Below, piece after piece: positions 8,747-16,884 of a stretch of DNA of 64,000 nt; the first letter of the stretch is position 1; every line of letters begins with the position of its first letter. Source of the stretch: Clostridium sp. CMCC3677 (lineage in GTDB: Bacteria; Bacillota; Clostridia; Clostridiales; Clostridiaceae); the NCBI RefSeq assembly GCF_023845585.1, contig NZ_JAMQHS010000004.1, positions 62,001 to 126,000 on the forward strand. The letters run 5' to 3'. Both the position numbers and the translations under genes were made by a program. Below the pieces are notes generated by a model. That model ran no database searches and had not been told where the DNA came from. It saw only the letters and a list, made by a program, of their open reading frames with translations.

Positions 8747-8770
8747 AAACGTTTAACGTATAACGTTTAC
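8747..8770. promoter_or_regulatory. Putative LacI-family operator
   Basis: AAACGTTT is followed directly by AACGT-ATA-ACGTT. Each is an inverted repeat with a central CG, as in LacI/CcpA-type sites. They lie between the divergent sugar porter and esterase genes, near the porter start. The adjacent LacI-family gene at 9736 is the natural candidate to bind here and repress one or both genes. Confidence 0.6.
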
Positions 8771-8847
8771 TTTTTATAATGTTTATGATAAACTATAAAA
8801 GAAATTAATACAAGTGTTTTTTAAATAATTAAAAGGAGTTGTTTTTT

Positions 8848-9621
8848 ATGGCATTAATTACATGTAATTTTTATTCAGATGTTTTAGAGATTTCTACTAC
8901 ATCAATAGTTATAATACCAGAACAAAAAAAAGAAGATGGGAAAGTAGGCGAAGTAGATATTCTAAAAAAATATCCAACACTTTGGTTATTACACGGACTT
9001 TCTGATGATGCTAGTGCATGGACTAGGCACTCATCTATCGAACGTTATGCAAATGAACGTGGTATTGCAGTGGTTATGCCACAAGTTCATCGTAGTTTTT
9101 ATACAGATATGTGCTATGGAAGTAGCTATTGGACATTCTTAACAATAGAATTGCCTAAAAAAATGCGTCATTTCTTTCCATTATCTTGCCAAAGAGAAGA
9201 TAATTTTGTGGCTGGTTTGTCTATGGGTGGATATGGAGCTTATAAATGGGCTTTCAATCATCCAAATTTTTTCTCAGCTACCGCTTCCCTTTCTGGTGTA
9301 GTTGATATTAAAAATTTCCCTAATAATAAAGATGTACAAATGAAAGATTTTGATTTAATTTATGGGAACCATAAAATTGAAGGTACTAAAAATGATTTAT
9401 ATTATTTAATAAGAGAAGAAAATATAGAAGCTCTTTCTCATTTAAATGTCTATCAATGTTGTGGCACAGAAGATTTTTTATATGAAGATAATATTAAATT
9501 CCGCGACAATATAAAACATAAATTACCTAACTATATTTATTCTGAAGGACCTGGTTCACATGAATGGAATTTCTGGGATTATCAAATTAAAAAAATCATA
9601 AATTGGTTACCTTTAAAATAA
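8848..9621 (+). CDS. Alpha/beta-hydrolase esterase (EstA/esterase D family)
   Basis: A 257-residue esterase of the tributyrin-esterase/S-formylglutathione-hydrolase-like family. LLHGLSDDASAW (~residues 48-58) forms the oxyanion region. GLSMGG holds the nucleophile Ser125, and GSHEW near the C-terminus supplies the catalytic His238. No signal peptide is seen, so it is cytosolic. The ATG at 8848 is chosen because AAAGGAG lies nine bases upstream; an in-frame TTG at 8839 has no site. Next to a sugar porter and a LacI regulator, it may remove acetyl or other acyl groups from an imported sugar or oligosaccharide. That substrate is inference. Confidence 0.88.
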   Translation: MALITCNFYSDVLEISTTSIVIIPEQKKEDGKVGEVDILKKYPTLWLLHGLSDDASAWTRHSSIERYANERGIAVVMPQVHRSFYTDMCYGSSYWTFLTIELPKKMRHFFPLSCQREDNFVAGLSMGGYGAYKWAFNHPNFFSATASLSGVVDIKNFPNNKDVQMKDFDLIYGNHKIEGTKNDLYYLIREENIEALSHLNVYQCCGTEDFLYEDNIKFRDNIKHKLPNYIYSEGPGSHEWNFWDYQIKKIINWLPLK

Positions 9622-9735
9622 ACAATAAAAAAGAATTTTAGCATTTCACAAAAAATAATGGTATAGTTACTATATATTAAAACTGTCTCCTAAGACATTT
9701 AACATATTAATATATAGAAAGAGAGCCAATTATGT

Positions 9736-10764
9736 ATGAATAAAAAAGTTACTATTAGTGAAGTTGCTAAAGCTGCTAATGTTTCTGTTGCAACTGTTTC
9801 GCGAATTTTAAACAAAAAAGATGGAAATATAAAAATTAGTGAAAAGACCAAAACAAAAGTACTTGATATAGCAAACTCTTTAGGATATCAACAAAACCCT
9901 TTTGCATCTGCTTTGCGTACAAAAAATACAGGTGTATTAGGGGTAATTGTAAGAGATATTACAGATCCGTTGTTATCTAAAATTGTAAAAGAAGTTCAAA
10001 ATTATGTACATGAAAAAAACTTAGAATTATTTATTGGTCATACTAATTATCAGTACGAAACAGCCAAACGACAATTAAATGCTATGATAAATTACTTATT
10101 TGATGGATTAATAATACTTGATAATCTTTCTGAAAATGATTTATTTATACAAAATATAAAAAAACAAGGGGTTCCTTTTGTTGCTATAATGGGTGATATT
10201 GAAAATTATATTAGTCCTGTCATTCGTACAGATGAAAAAGAAGGGATTAAAATGGCATTAAACCATTTAATTACATTAAATCATGAAAATATTGGTTATA
10301 TAGGCAATCAACTTTTAGGAGTTAGACATAGATTCAATTATTTTAAAGAAGAAATTGAAGCATTGAAACTTCCATCAAATCCAAAAACATGGCAAAATAA
10401 AATAAAAACAAAGTCAATGATTACAGATTACCTAATAAACATTCAACAACTATCTTGTCCACCTACAGCTATTGTTTGTGCAACTGATAAATTAGCTTTA
10501 CAAACAATTAGCAGTGCACAACAACTCGGAATTAAAATTCCAGAAGATTTGTCAATTATGGGATTTGATGACATCGAAGAAGCATCAGAGTATTTTCCAT
10601 CTTTAACTACCATCCATCAATCCGTTTCTGAAATAAGTGCTGCTGCAATTGAGCAATTAATTTCTATGATACAAAACAAAAGCCAAGAATATGTTAAAGA
10701 ACAAATAATTCAACCTAAATTAATAATTCGTTCTTCAACGTCTATTAATAATCATAAAAAATAA
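9736..10764 (+). CDS. LacI family transcriptional regulator
   Basis: A 342-residue LacI/GalR-type repressor. The N-terminal helix-turn-helix is textbook (TISEVAKAANVSVATVSRIL, residues ~5-24), with the hinge helix NPFASALRTKNT near residue 55. A periplasmic-binding-protein-like effector domain follows (GVLGVIVRDITDPLLSKI...; LSIMGFDDIEEASEYFPSLTTI). It lies 114 bases downstream of the esterase on the same strand. It probably controls the esterase and the divergent sugar porter through the operator at 8747-8770. The effector, presumably the transported sugar or its phosphate, is unknown. Confidence 0.93.
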   Translation: MNKKVTISEVAKAANVSVATVSRILNKKDGNIKISEKTKTKVLDIANSLGYQQNPFASALRTKNTGVLGVIVRDITDPLLSKIVKEVQNYVHEKNLELFIGHTNYQYETAKRQLNAMINYLFDGLIILDNLSENDLFIQNIKKQGVPFVAIMGDIENYISPVIRTDEKEGIKMALNHLITLNHENIGYIGNQLLGVRHRFNYFKEEIEALKLPSNPKTWQNKIKTKSMITDYLINIQQLSCPPTAIVCATDKLALQTISSAQQLGIKIPEDLSIMGFDDIEEASEYFPSLTTIHQSVSEISAAAIEQLISMIQNKSQEYVKEQIIQPKLIIRSSTSINNHKK

Positions 10765-10861
10765 ATTCAAAAATCATATATATGATTTTAAATCGGATAC
10801 ATTAAAAATATGATTTTTTTAGCATCCAAATATAACATATTGATTATTCTCAAAAATCAAA

Positions 10862-10901
10862 AAAGCTGTTTCAAATTAAATAAAAAATTTGAAACAGCTT
10901 T
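10862..10901. terminator. Bidirectional terminator between lacI-type gene and M42 peptidase
   Basis: A 16-bp perfect stem (AAAGCTGTTTCAAATT with AATTTGAAACAGCTTT) and an 8-base loop lie between two convergent genes. A- and T-rich flanks allow termination in both directions. Confidence 0.8.
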
Positions 10902-10915
10902 ACATTTAAATATAA

Positions 10916-11950
10916 TTATTGCTTAGTTAAATATAAATATAATAATTTTATTGTATTCTCAAATGCATTATAATGAGTTCTTTCCATTCCATGTGACGCA
11001 TGAACTCCTGGTCCTATAAGGGCTCCTCTTATATCATTTCCGCCCTTAAGTGCTGCTCCTACATCTGATCCATACATTGGATAAATATCTACTGCATAAT
11101 TTATGTCGTTTTCCTTAGCTAAATTAACTAGATTTGTTGTTATATTATAATCGTAGGGGCCGCCAGAATCCTTTGCACATATTGAAACATCATATTCTGT
11201 GCAATTCAAATCATCACCTATACATCCCATATCTACAGCTATCATTTCTGTTATATCCTTGGGAATATATGATGAACCATGTCCAACTTCCTCATAAACT
11301 GAAATAAATATCTTAGTTGTAAATTTAGGAGTTATCTTTTCTCTATTGAATAGTTCAAGTAATCCCATTAAACAAGATACACTACCTTTATCATCTATAA
11401 ATCTTGACTTTATAAATCCACTTTCTGTTATTGTTGTTTTAGGATCAATAAATACAAAATCACCTGCACAAATTCCTAACTTTTCAACATCTTCTTTAGA
11501 TTTTACTACCTCATCTATTCTTATTTCCATATTTTTAGGTTCACGTGTTTTGCTTGAGCTATCTTCAAAAACATGAGCTGCAGGACTTGTGCTTAAAAAT
11601 GTACCGTTATAAAGCTTTCCTTCTCTAGTTCTTATGATGCAATATTCTCCATCTAACGTTGGAACTATTGGACCTCCAAGCAAAGTAAATTTTAATTTTC
11701 CATCACTTGTTATTGATCTAACCATTGCGCCCAAAGTATCTACATGAGCTGATAATCCTATTACTTCATTATTAGATTCACCTTTTACAGTTATTATTCC
11801 ACAACCTTTTCTTGTTGTTTCAAATTCATATCCAAAACCTTTAGCAATTTCTTCAATCTTTTTCATTATGTCAAAACAAAATCCAGTTGGACTATTAAAT
11901 TCTAATATTTCTTTTGCTGTTTTTAAAATATATTCTTTATTAATATTCAT
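10916..11950 (-). CDS. M42 family aminopeptidase
   Basis: A 344-residue metallopeptidase of family M42 (glutamyl/deblocking aminopeptidase, YsdC/FrvX-like). The di-metal site is visible in order: HVDTLG (His ligand), IDDKGSVSCL (bridging Asp), EEVGHG (catalytic and ligand Glu), IAVDMGCIGDD (Asp) and a C-terminal HASHGMERTH (His). The length is normal for the family. It is cytosolic and probably trims N-terminal residues from peptides; older annotations call such proteins endoglucanase, which is wrong. It is monocistronic with its own AAGGAGAG ribosome binding site. Confidence 0.9.
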   Translation of the reverse strand: MNINKEYILKTAKEILEFNSPTGFCFDIMKKIEEIAKGFGYEFETTRKGCGIITVKGESNNEVIGLSAHVDTLGAMVRSITSDGKLKFTLLGGPIVPTLDGEYCIIRTREGKLYNGTFLSTSPAAHVFEDSSSKTREPKNMEIRIDEVVKSKEDVEKLGICAGDFVFIDPKTTITESGFIKSRFIDDKGSVSCLMGLLELFNREKITPKFTTKIFISVYEEVGHGSSYIPKDITEMIAVDMGCIGDDLNCTEYDVSICAKDSGGPYDYNITTNLVNLAKENDINYAVDIYPMYGSDVGAALKGGNDIRGALIGPGVHASHGMERTHYNAFENTIKLLYLYLTKQ

Positions 11951-11988
11951 AAAATTCTCTCCTTTTCTACCAAAATAAAACTAAAATT

Positions 11989-13464
11989 TTAGTATGGATA
12001 ATAATAGAAATATATTGCTCTATCAGTAGAGTATGTTGAATCGTCATTATATACATTTCTTATATGGAATATTTCATTATCAAATTTATCTCTTTGATTA
12101 TCTACTATATAAGCATATTGATTATCTCTCCATCCCATAAATAAATACACATGAGTATGACCATTAGTATATAAAATATCCCCTGGTTTTAATTGTGTGA
12201 AATCACTTGATGCTATAAATCCTTTTTCTTTTAATAATCCTTCTAATTCGTAAGTATTACAAGTTTGCTCTGGTAACCAAACACCACTTCTTCTTAAAAC
12301 TTCTGATAAGAAATATACGCAATTATTGCTTGTCTCTCCTCCATGAAGTTCTACAGCTTTATTATGAACGCTTAATTGATTACTAGGATTTGTCATATAC
12401 TTAAATGCATTAAGTTGAACATTAGAATGAGAATAATTACTAGATGTATTTACAGTTTCTCCATTAGGCTGAACATATGTATTATCATCAATCCATGTAT
12501 TTTTAATTAGTGCTCCATTAGAATAAAATCTATATTTTTTACCATCTATAGTAATTTCTTTTCCAGATACCATAATACCATTTTGATCTAAATAATACCT
12601 ATTATTGCCTTCATCTAACCAACCGCTAAGCATTATTCCACTACTATCAAAATAATAATATTGATTATCTATTTTTGTCCAAGCAGTAGCCATTTCTCCG
12701 TTAGAATTTAAATAATATTTTTTTGAATTCACTTCTATAAATCCTGTTAACATTTCACCATTTTCATTAAAGTAATACTTCTTGCCATTAATTACTTTCC
12801 ATGTGTTTTTTATTAACTCTCCAGAAGTGTCATAATAAAACCACTTCTCTGATTCTTTTTGCCAACCAATTTTTAATGTACCATCTTCATTAAAGTTATA
12901 TGTTTTACCATTAACTTTTATAGTTTCTTTAACTCTATCACCATGTCTGTCTAAGTATGTCCACTTTCCCTTTAAAAAATGCAATCCTTCTTTTAATCTT
13001 ACTTCATTGCTTTCAACATCAACATATTGATATTCACCTTTAATTATCTTTTCTTCAAATTTTTCTGGTAATTCTCTAAACTTATTGTCACCTAAATCTA
13101 TATATGTTAATTTAGTTAATTCTGTTATATTATCAGGAATTTTAGTCAATTTACAATAGTTTAAATTTAAATACTCTAAGTTTTTCATTAAACCTATTGT
13201 TTCTGGTAATTCCCCTTCTAATCTTTTGTAATGCAAATCCAATTTCTTAATCTTTAAAAAATCTTCTTTTGTAAGTTCATTAAATTTCTTATTAAGCTCA
13301 TCTGCCACTTCCATGTTAAGCCAATTTCTTTCAGGCTCAAATTTCTCTTCTTCAGAAATTTCTATTTTAGTATTTGCATTATTATCATATGCAAATGCTT
13401 GTACACTTCCACTACATATCGTCATTAATACTGCAGTTCCTATTACAATTAATTTCTTTTTCAT
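11989..13464 (-). CDS. Secreted LRR and cell-wall-binding-repeat protein with C-terminal cysteine hydrolase domain
   Basis: A 491-residue modular exported protein. Residues 1-25 are a signal peptide (KKK, hydrophobic core, cleavage near SVQAFA). Residues ~55-140 hold leucine-rich repeats (LDLHYKRLEGELPETIG, LEYLNLNYCKLTKIP, LTYIDLGDNKFRELP). Residues ~190-345 hold about seven cell-wall-binding (choline-binding-like) repeats of the GKKYYFNENGEMLTGF type. The C-terminal ~120 residues look like an NlpC/P60-like or CHAP-like papain-fold hydrolase: TSNNCVYFLSEVLRRSG supplies the Cys and GDILYTNGHTHVYLFMGW the His. It probably acts on peptidoglycan or peptides at the cell surface. The domain mix is unusual. 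The target is not known. Confidence 0.8.
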   Translation of the reverse strand: MKKKLIVIGTAVLMTICSGSVQAFAYDNNANTKIEISEEEKFEPERNWLNMEVADELNKKFNELTKEDFLKIKKLDLHYKRLEGELPETIGLMKNLEYLNLNYCKLTKIPDNITELTKLTYIDLGDNKFRELPEKFEEKIIKGEYQYVDVESNEVRLKEGLHFLKGKWTYLDRHGDRVKETIKVNGKTYNFNEDGTLKIGWQKESEKWFYYDTSGELIKNTWKVINGKKYYFNENGEMLTGFIEVNSKKYYLNSNGEMATAWTKIDNQYYYFDSSGIMLSGWLDEGNNRYYLDQNGIMVSGKEITIDGKKYRFYSNGALIKNTWIDDNTYVQPNGETVNTSSNYSHSNVQLNAFKYMTNPSNQLSVHNKAVELHGGETSNNCVYFLSEVLRRSGVWLPEQTCNTYELEGLLKEKGFIASSDFTQLKPGDILYTNGHTHVYLFMGWRDNQYAYIVDNQRDKFDNEIFHIRNVYNDDSTYSTDRAIYFYYYPY

Positions 13465-13803
13465 TTACGTTTCCCCCTTAATCATCCTTGTAAATTGTAC
13501 CATTTAATAATACAACAAATAAACTCTAAAAAGGGACTATATTATTAAAAATTGTAAAAATTAATAGAAATTTAATTATTATTCTATATTTTTATTTTTT
13601 CTTCTAAATAAGGTAAACTATTTATTGTGATATTATAAATTATAATGCTTACAAACTTGTTATTACTATAATTTATATTTTAATTTCTTGTTTACATCTG
13701 AAAACGATTTTCTGTTAAAGTTTACTTTTTAAATTTCTATTTAAATTTACAAATACTAATTTAAAACATATAATTAAAATATTTACTAAGGGAGGTTAAA
13801 CTT
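13465..13803. other. Divergent intergenic region
   Basis: 339 AT-rich bases lie between the divergent LRR hydrolase and the membrane-anchored protein. The only clear signals are the two ribosome binding sites (GGGGGA before the minus-strand gene, GGGAGG before the plus-strand gene). No riboswitch or hidden gene was recognised. Confidence 0.5.
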
Positions 13804-14454
13804 ATGGCAAAAACAAAAAAGACTAGTATATTTTTAAGTATAATACTAGTAATTCTTTTAACTTTAAGTGCTACTTATTACATTGGCTTTTACCCTAAAA
13901 CTGAAGTCATAGATATTAATACTTCATCTAATTTTAATGATTTAAATCTGCTAGATAAACTATCAAGGAATGATTTAAATTTATCTTCTAAGGAAATATC
14001 CCTTGAGACTTCTTTAACACTTTCTGAAGAAGACTTAAGTTCTATGTTTATTGGTTTAATTAAAAAAAGTAATAATAAACTCTCAAATTTAATAACTGGA
14101 TTAAAAGTAGATATAAATGAAAACAATCTTAATCTTATCTTTCATTTAAAATACAATGGAATTCCTTTAGAGGGCCATTTAGTATTTACTGCTTCTGCTG
14201 AAAATGGCAAATGTATTCTTCATTATGATAGTGGTAATGTTGGTTTCATTAACATTAATAAAGATTTGATTTTTTCTAAATTAAAATCAAATGAATTTGT
14301 AGAATTTGATAAAAATACTGGTGATATTACTCTTTCTATAAGCAGTATTAATAATATCAAGGTTAAAGATATAAAAATACAAGATAATAACATAATCATT
14401 ACAATAAAGGGAATCCTTACTTTAGATGATTTAAAGAAGTTGAAATTAAATTAA
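13804..14454 (+). CDS. Membrane-anchored protein of unknown function (YpmS/DUF2140-like)
   Basis: A 216-residue protein with one N-terminal transmembrane helix (residues ~9-29) after a KTKK cytosolic start, so the rest should lie outside the membrane. The external part is a beta-rich repeating scaffold (LSLETSLTLSEEDLSSMF, LKVDINENNLNLIFHLKYNG, VKDIKIQDNNIIITIKG). It resembles the DUF2140/YpmS group in layout, but I am not certain. No catalytic motif is visible. A GGGAGG ribosome binding site precedes the ATG, and a strong hairpin follows the stop. It is probably monocistronic. Confidence 0.6.
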   Translation: MAKTKKTSIFLSIILVILLTLSATYYIGFYPKTEVIDINTSSNFNDLNLLDKLSRNDLNLSSKEISLETSLTLSEEDLSSMFIGLIKKSNNKLSNLITGLKVDINENNLNLIFHLKYNGIPLEGHLVFTASAENGKCILHYDSGNVGFININKDLIFSKLKSNEFVEFDKNTGDITLSISSINNIKVKDIKIQDNNIIITIKGILTLDDLKKLKLN

Positions 14455-14460
14455 TCAAAA

Positions 14461-14495
14461 AAGAAGTTGATTTTTTAGTAATCAACTTCTTTTTC
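14461..14495. terminator. Terminator between the membrane-anchored protein and dhaT
   Basis: A 12-bp stem (AAGAAGTTGATT with AATCAACTTCTT) is followed by TTT on the plus strand and by an A/T-rich tract on the other. It lies between convergent genes and probably also ends the dha transcript. Confidence 0.8.
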
Positions 14496-14543
14496 TAAAC
14501 TTTTCTCAAAAATTTTTACTCTAAATATAAATATTCTATTTAA

Positions 14544-15701
14544 TTAGTAAGCTGATTTGAATATATTTATTATATCTTGTTGATTTCCTTTTCTTGGATT
14601 ACTGAATGCATTTCCGTCTTGTAATGCTAATTCTGCCATGTATTCGAAATCTTCTTCTTTAATTCCTTTTTCTTTTAAGCTTGTTGGTATTCCAATATCT
14701 TTTGAAAGTCTGAACATAGCATCTATAGCTTTTTCTGCTGCTTCCATTACTGAAAGACCTGAAATATTTTCTCCCATAAATTCTGCTATATCAGCAAACT
14801 TCTTAGGATTTGATATCATGTTATAACGTTCAACGTGAGGTAATAGCATAGCATTAGCAACACCATGCGGCATATCATATAATCCACCTAATTGATGAGC
14901 CATAGCATGTACATATCCTAAATTAGCATTGTTAAACGCCATTCCTGCAAGTAATGATCCATAAGCCATATTTTCTCTTGCTTCAAGGTTTTCACCTAAA
15001 GCTACTGCTTGTCTTAAGTTTTGTGATATTAACTTAATAGCTTGTATTGCAGATGCATCAGTTACTGGATTTGCATCTTTAGATACATAAGCTTCGATAG
15101 CATGAGTTAATGCATCCATTCCTGTAGCTGCTGTTAATCCTGCTGGTTTTTTAACCATAAGCATTGGATCATTTATAGAAACTAAAGGTAAGTTTCTCCA
15201 ACTAACTATAACGAATTTTATTTTCTTCTTTGTATTAGTTAAAACACAATGACGAGTTACTTCACTAGCAGTTCCTGCTGTAGTATTTACTGCTACAATT
15301 GGAGGTAATGGATTAGAAAGTGTTTCTATTCCAGCATAGTCATAAAGATCTCCTTCATGTGTTGCTGCAATACCTATTCCTTTACCACAATCATGAGCAC
15401 TTCCGCCACCTACTGTTACAATCATATCACAATTTTCTTTTTGGAATATTTCTAATCCAGCTAAAACATTAACATCTTTTGGATTAGGTTCAACACCATC
15501 ATAATAAACAGCTTCTATTCCTGCTTCTGTTAAATATTTAACTGTTAATTCAACAGCGCCGCCTTCCATATCTCTTAAAAATCTATCTGTAACTATTAAA
15601 GCTTTCTTTCCGCCTAATATTTTACATCTTTCACCTACTACTGACACTGAGTTTGCTCCCATAAAGTTTACACTTGGTACTAAGTAATCATACATTCTCA
15701 T
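14544..15701 (-). CDS. dhaT: 1,3-propanediol dehydrogenase
   Basis: A 385-residue iron-containing (type III) alcohol dehydrogenase of exactly the size of clostridial DhaT. It has the NAD-binding VGGGSAHDCGKGIG motif, the signature ATGMDALTHAIEAYVSKDA and the metal-site segment HAMAHQLGGLYDMPHGVANAMLL. It reduces 3-hydroxypropionaldehyde to 1,3-propanediol with NADH and so disposes of the reducing power from glycerol oxidation. It lies downstream of dhaB1 and dhaB2 in the order known for C. butyricum. A 238-base gap separates it from dhaB2 and may hold a second promoter or processing site. A GGAGAG ribosome binding site precedes the ATG. Confidence 0.95.
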   Translation of the reverse strand: MRMYDYLVPSVNFMGANSVSVVGERCKILGGKKALIVTDRFLRDMEGGAVELTVKYLTEAGIEAVYYDGVEPNPKDVNVLAGLEIFQKENCDMIVTVGGGSAHDCGKGIGIAATHEGDLYDYAGIETLSNPLPPIVAVNTTAGTASEVTRHCVLTNTKKKIKFVIVSWRNLPLVSINDPMLMVKKPAGLTAATGMDALTHAIEAYVSKDANPVTDASAIQAIKLISQNLRQAVALGENLEARENMAYGSLLAGMAFNNANLGYVHAMAHQLGGLYDMPHGVANAMLLPHVERYNMISNPKKFADIAEFMGENISGLSVMEAAEKAIDAMFRLSKDIGIPTSLKEKGIKEEDFEYMAELALQDGNAFSNPRKGNQQDIINIFKSAY

Positions 15702-15939
15702 TATGTTTCACTCTCCATTAATTATTCTTTTATTAATCAAAATTAATTTTATTAACTTTGATTCAACATTAATTTTTCTTCATTTTAATACTATCAAAAT
15801 ATCCTTTTAATATTAATAAATTTTATTGTTGTATGTTAGTAATCTGTTGTTTAATTATAATTTGCTATTTTTCTATATAGTAATATATTGTTTTTTTAAT
15901 AGAATTCTTTTGTTTACATTAAAATTTCTTATGTAAAAA

Positions 15940-16854
15940 TTACTGAGCTCCTATTGTACAACATATACCCATGCCTTCAATTAGAGACTTTAACTCTTCC
16001 ATTTTTTCGTCACTAGGGGTTTGTAGTTCTCTAAGAAGATACTCTTTTCCTATAGCTTCATACTTACTTTCTCCATAGTTATGATATGGAAGAAGATCTA
16101 TTCTCTTTAATTTTTTTAATGTTTTTGAAAATTCCGCTATTTCCTTAATACTTTCTAAGTCTGCATTAAATCCTTCAATAACTGGAACTCTAATTATTAT
16201 TTCCTTAGCTATTTCATCACTTAATTTAATATTATTTAAAATAATCTCATTATCTACACCTGTGAATTTTTTATGTATTTCACTATTCATGCTCTTTATA
16301 TCAATCATAGCTAAATCTATATATGGAATAACTTTTTTAACTGCTTCGCTATTTACATACATTGCAGTTTCAATAGCTGTATGCCATCCATATGATTTAC
16401 ATTTTTTTAATAACTCTACTGCAAAATCTGGTTGAAGTAATACTTCTCCTCCAGATAATGTTATTCCGCCATTTGATCTTCTATAATGAACACTATCTTT
16501 TTTTAATTCATTAATAATCTCTTCAGTACTACATTCTTTTCCTTCAAGAATAAGTGCTCCATTTAAGCAATTATCAACGCACTTTTCACATTGTGTGCAT
16601 TTATCTTCATTTACTCTATACGATGAATCCATATCAATAGCTAAACTTTCACATTGTGATTCACATCTTCCACATTTAGTACATAAATTTTTATTAAACA
16701 TTATTTGAGGAGCAATATCTTGTGATTCTGGATTGCTGCACCATAAGCATGACATTGGACACCCTTTAAAAAACACTATTGTTCTTATTCCTGGTCCATC
16801 ATGTAATGAAAATTTCTGTATATTGAATATAACTCCTTTTATGTCTGTACTCAT
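15940..16854 (-). CDS. dhaB2: Glycerol dehydratase activating enzyme (radical SAM)
   Basis: A 304-residue glycyl-radical-enzyme activase. The radical SAM CxxxCxxC motif is KGCPMSCLWCS (Cys32, 36, 39). Two ferredoxin-type clusters follow (CTKCGRCESQC and CTQCEKCVDNC), then the SAM-binding GGITLSGGE stretch. It generates the glycyl radical on DhaB1 from S-adenosylmethionine. The start at 16854 (MSTDIKG) gives the published length; an ATG three codons upstream lies only two bases behind the GAGGAGG site. The gene follows dhaB1 closely and is surely co-transcribed with it. Confidence 0.93.
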   Translation of the reverse strand: MSTDIKGVIFNIQKFSLHDGPGIRTIVFFKGCPMSCLWCSNPESQDIAPQIMFNKNLCTKCGRCESQCESLAIDMDSSYRVNEDKCTQCEKCVDNCLNGALILEGKECSTEEIINELKKDSVHYRRSNGGITLSGGEVLLQPDFAVELLKKCKSYGWHTAIETAMYVNSEAVKKVIPYIDLAMIDIKSMNSEIHKKFTGVDNEIILNNIKLSDEIAKEIIIRVPVIEGFNADLESIKEIAEFSKTLKKLKRIDLLPYHNYGESKYEAIGKEYLLRELQTPSDEKMEELKSLIEGMGICCTIGAQ

Positions 16855-16884
16855 CACTTTCATATCCTCCTCTAAAAACTTTTT

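Noticed and set aside
10775..10815. A second terminator after the LacI gene
   Set aside because: AAAATCATATATATGATTTT is palindromic, but the stem is AT-only and no T-run follows directly; the strong hairpin at 10862-10901 is the better terminator.
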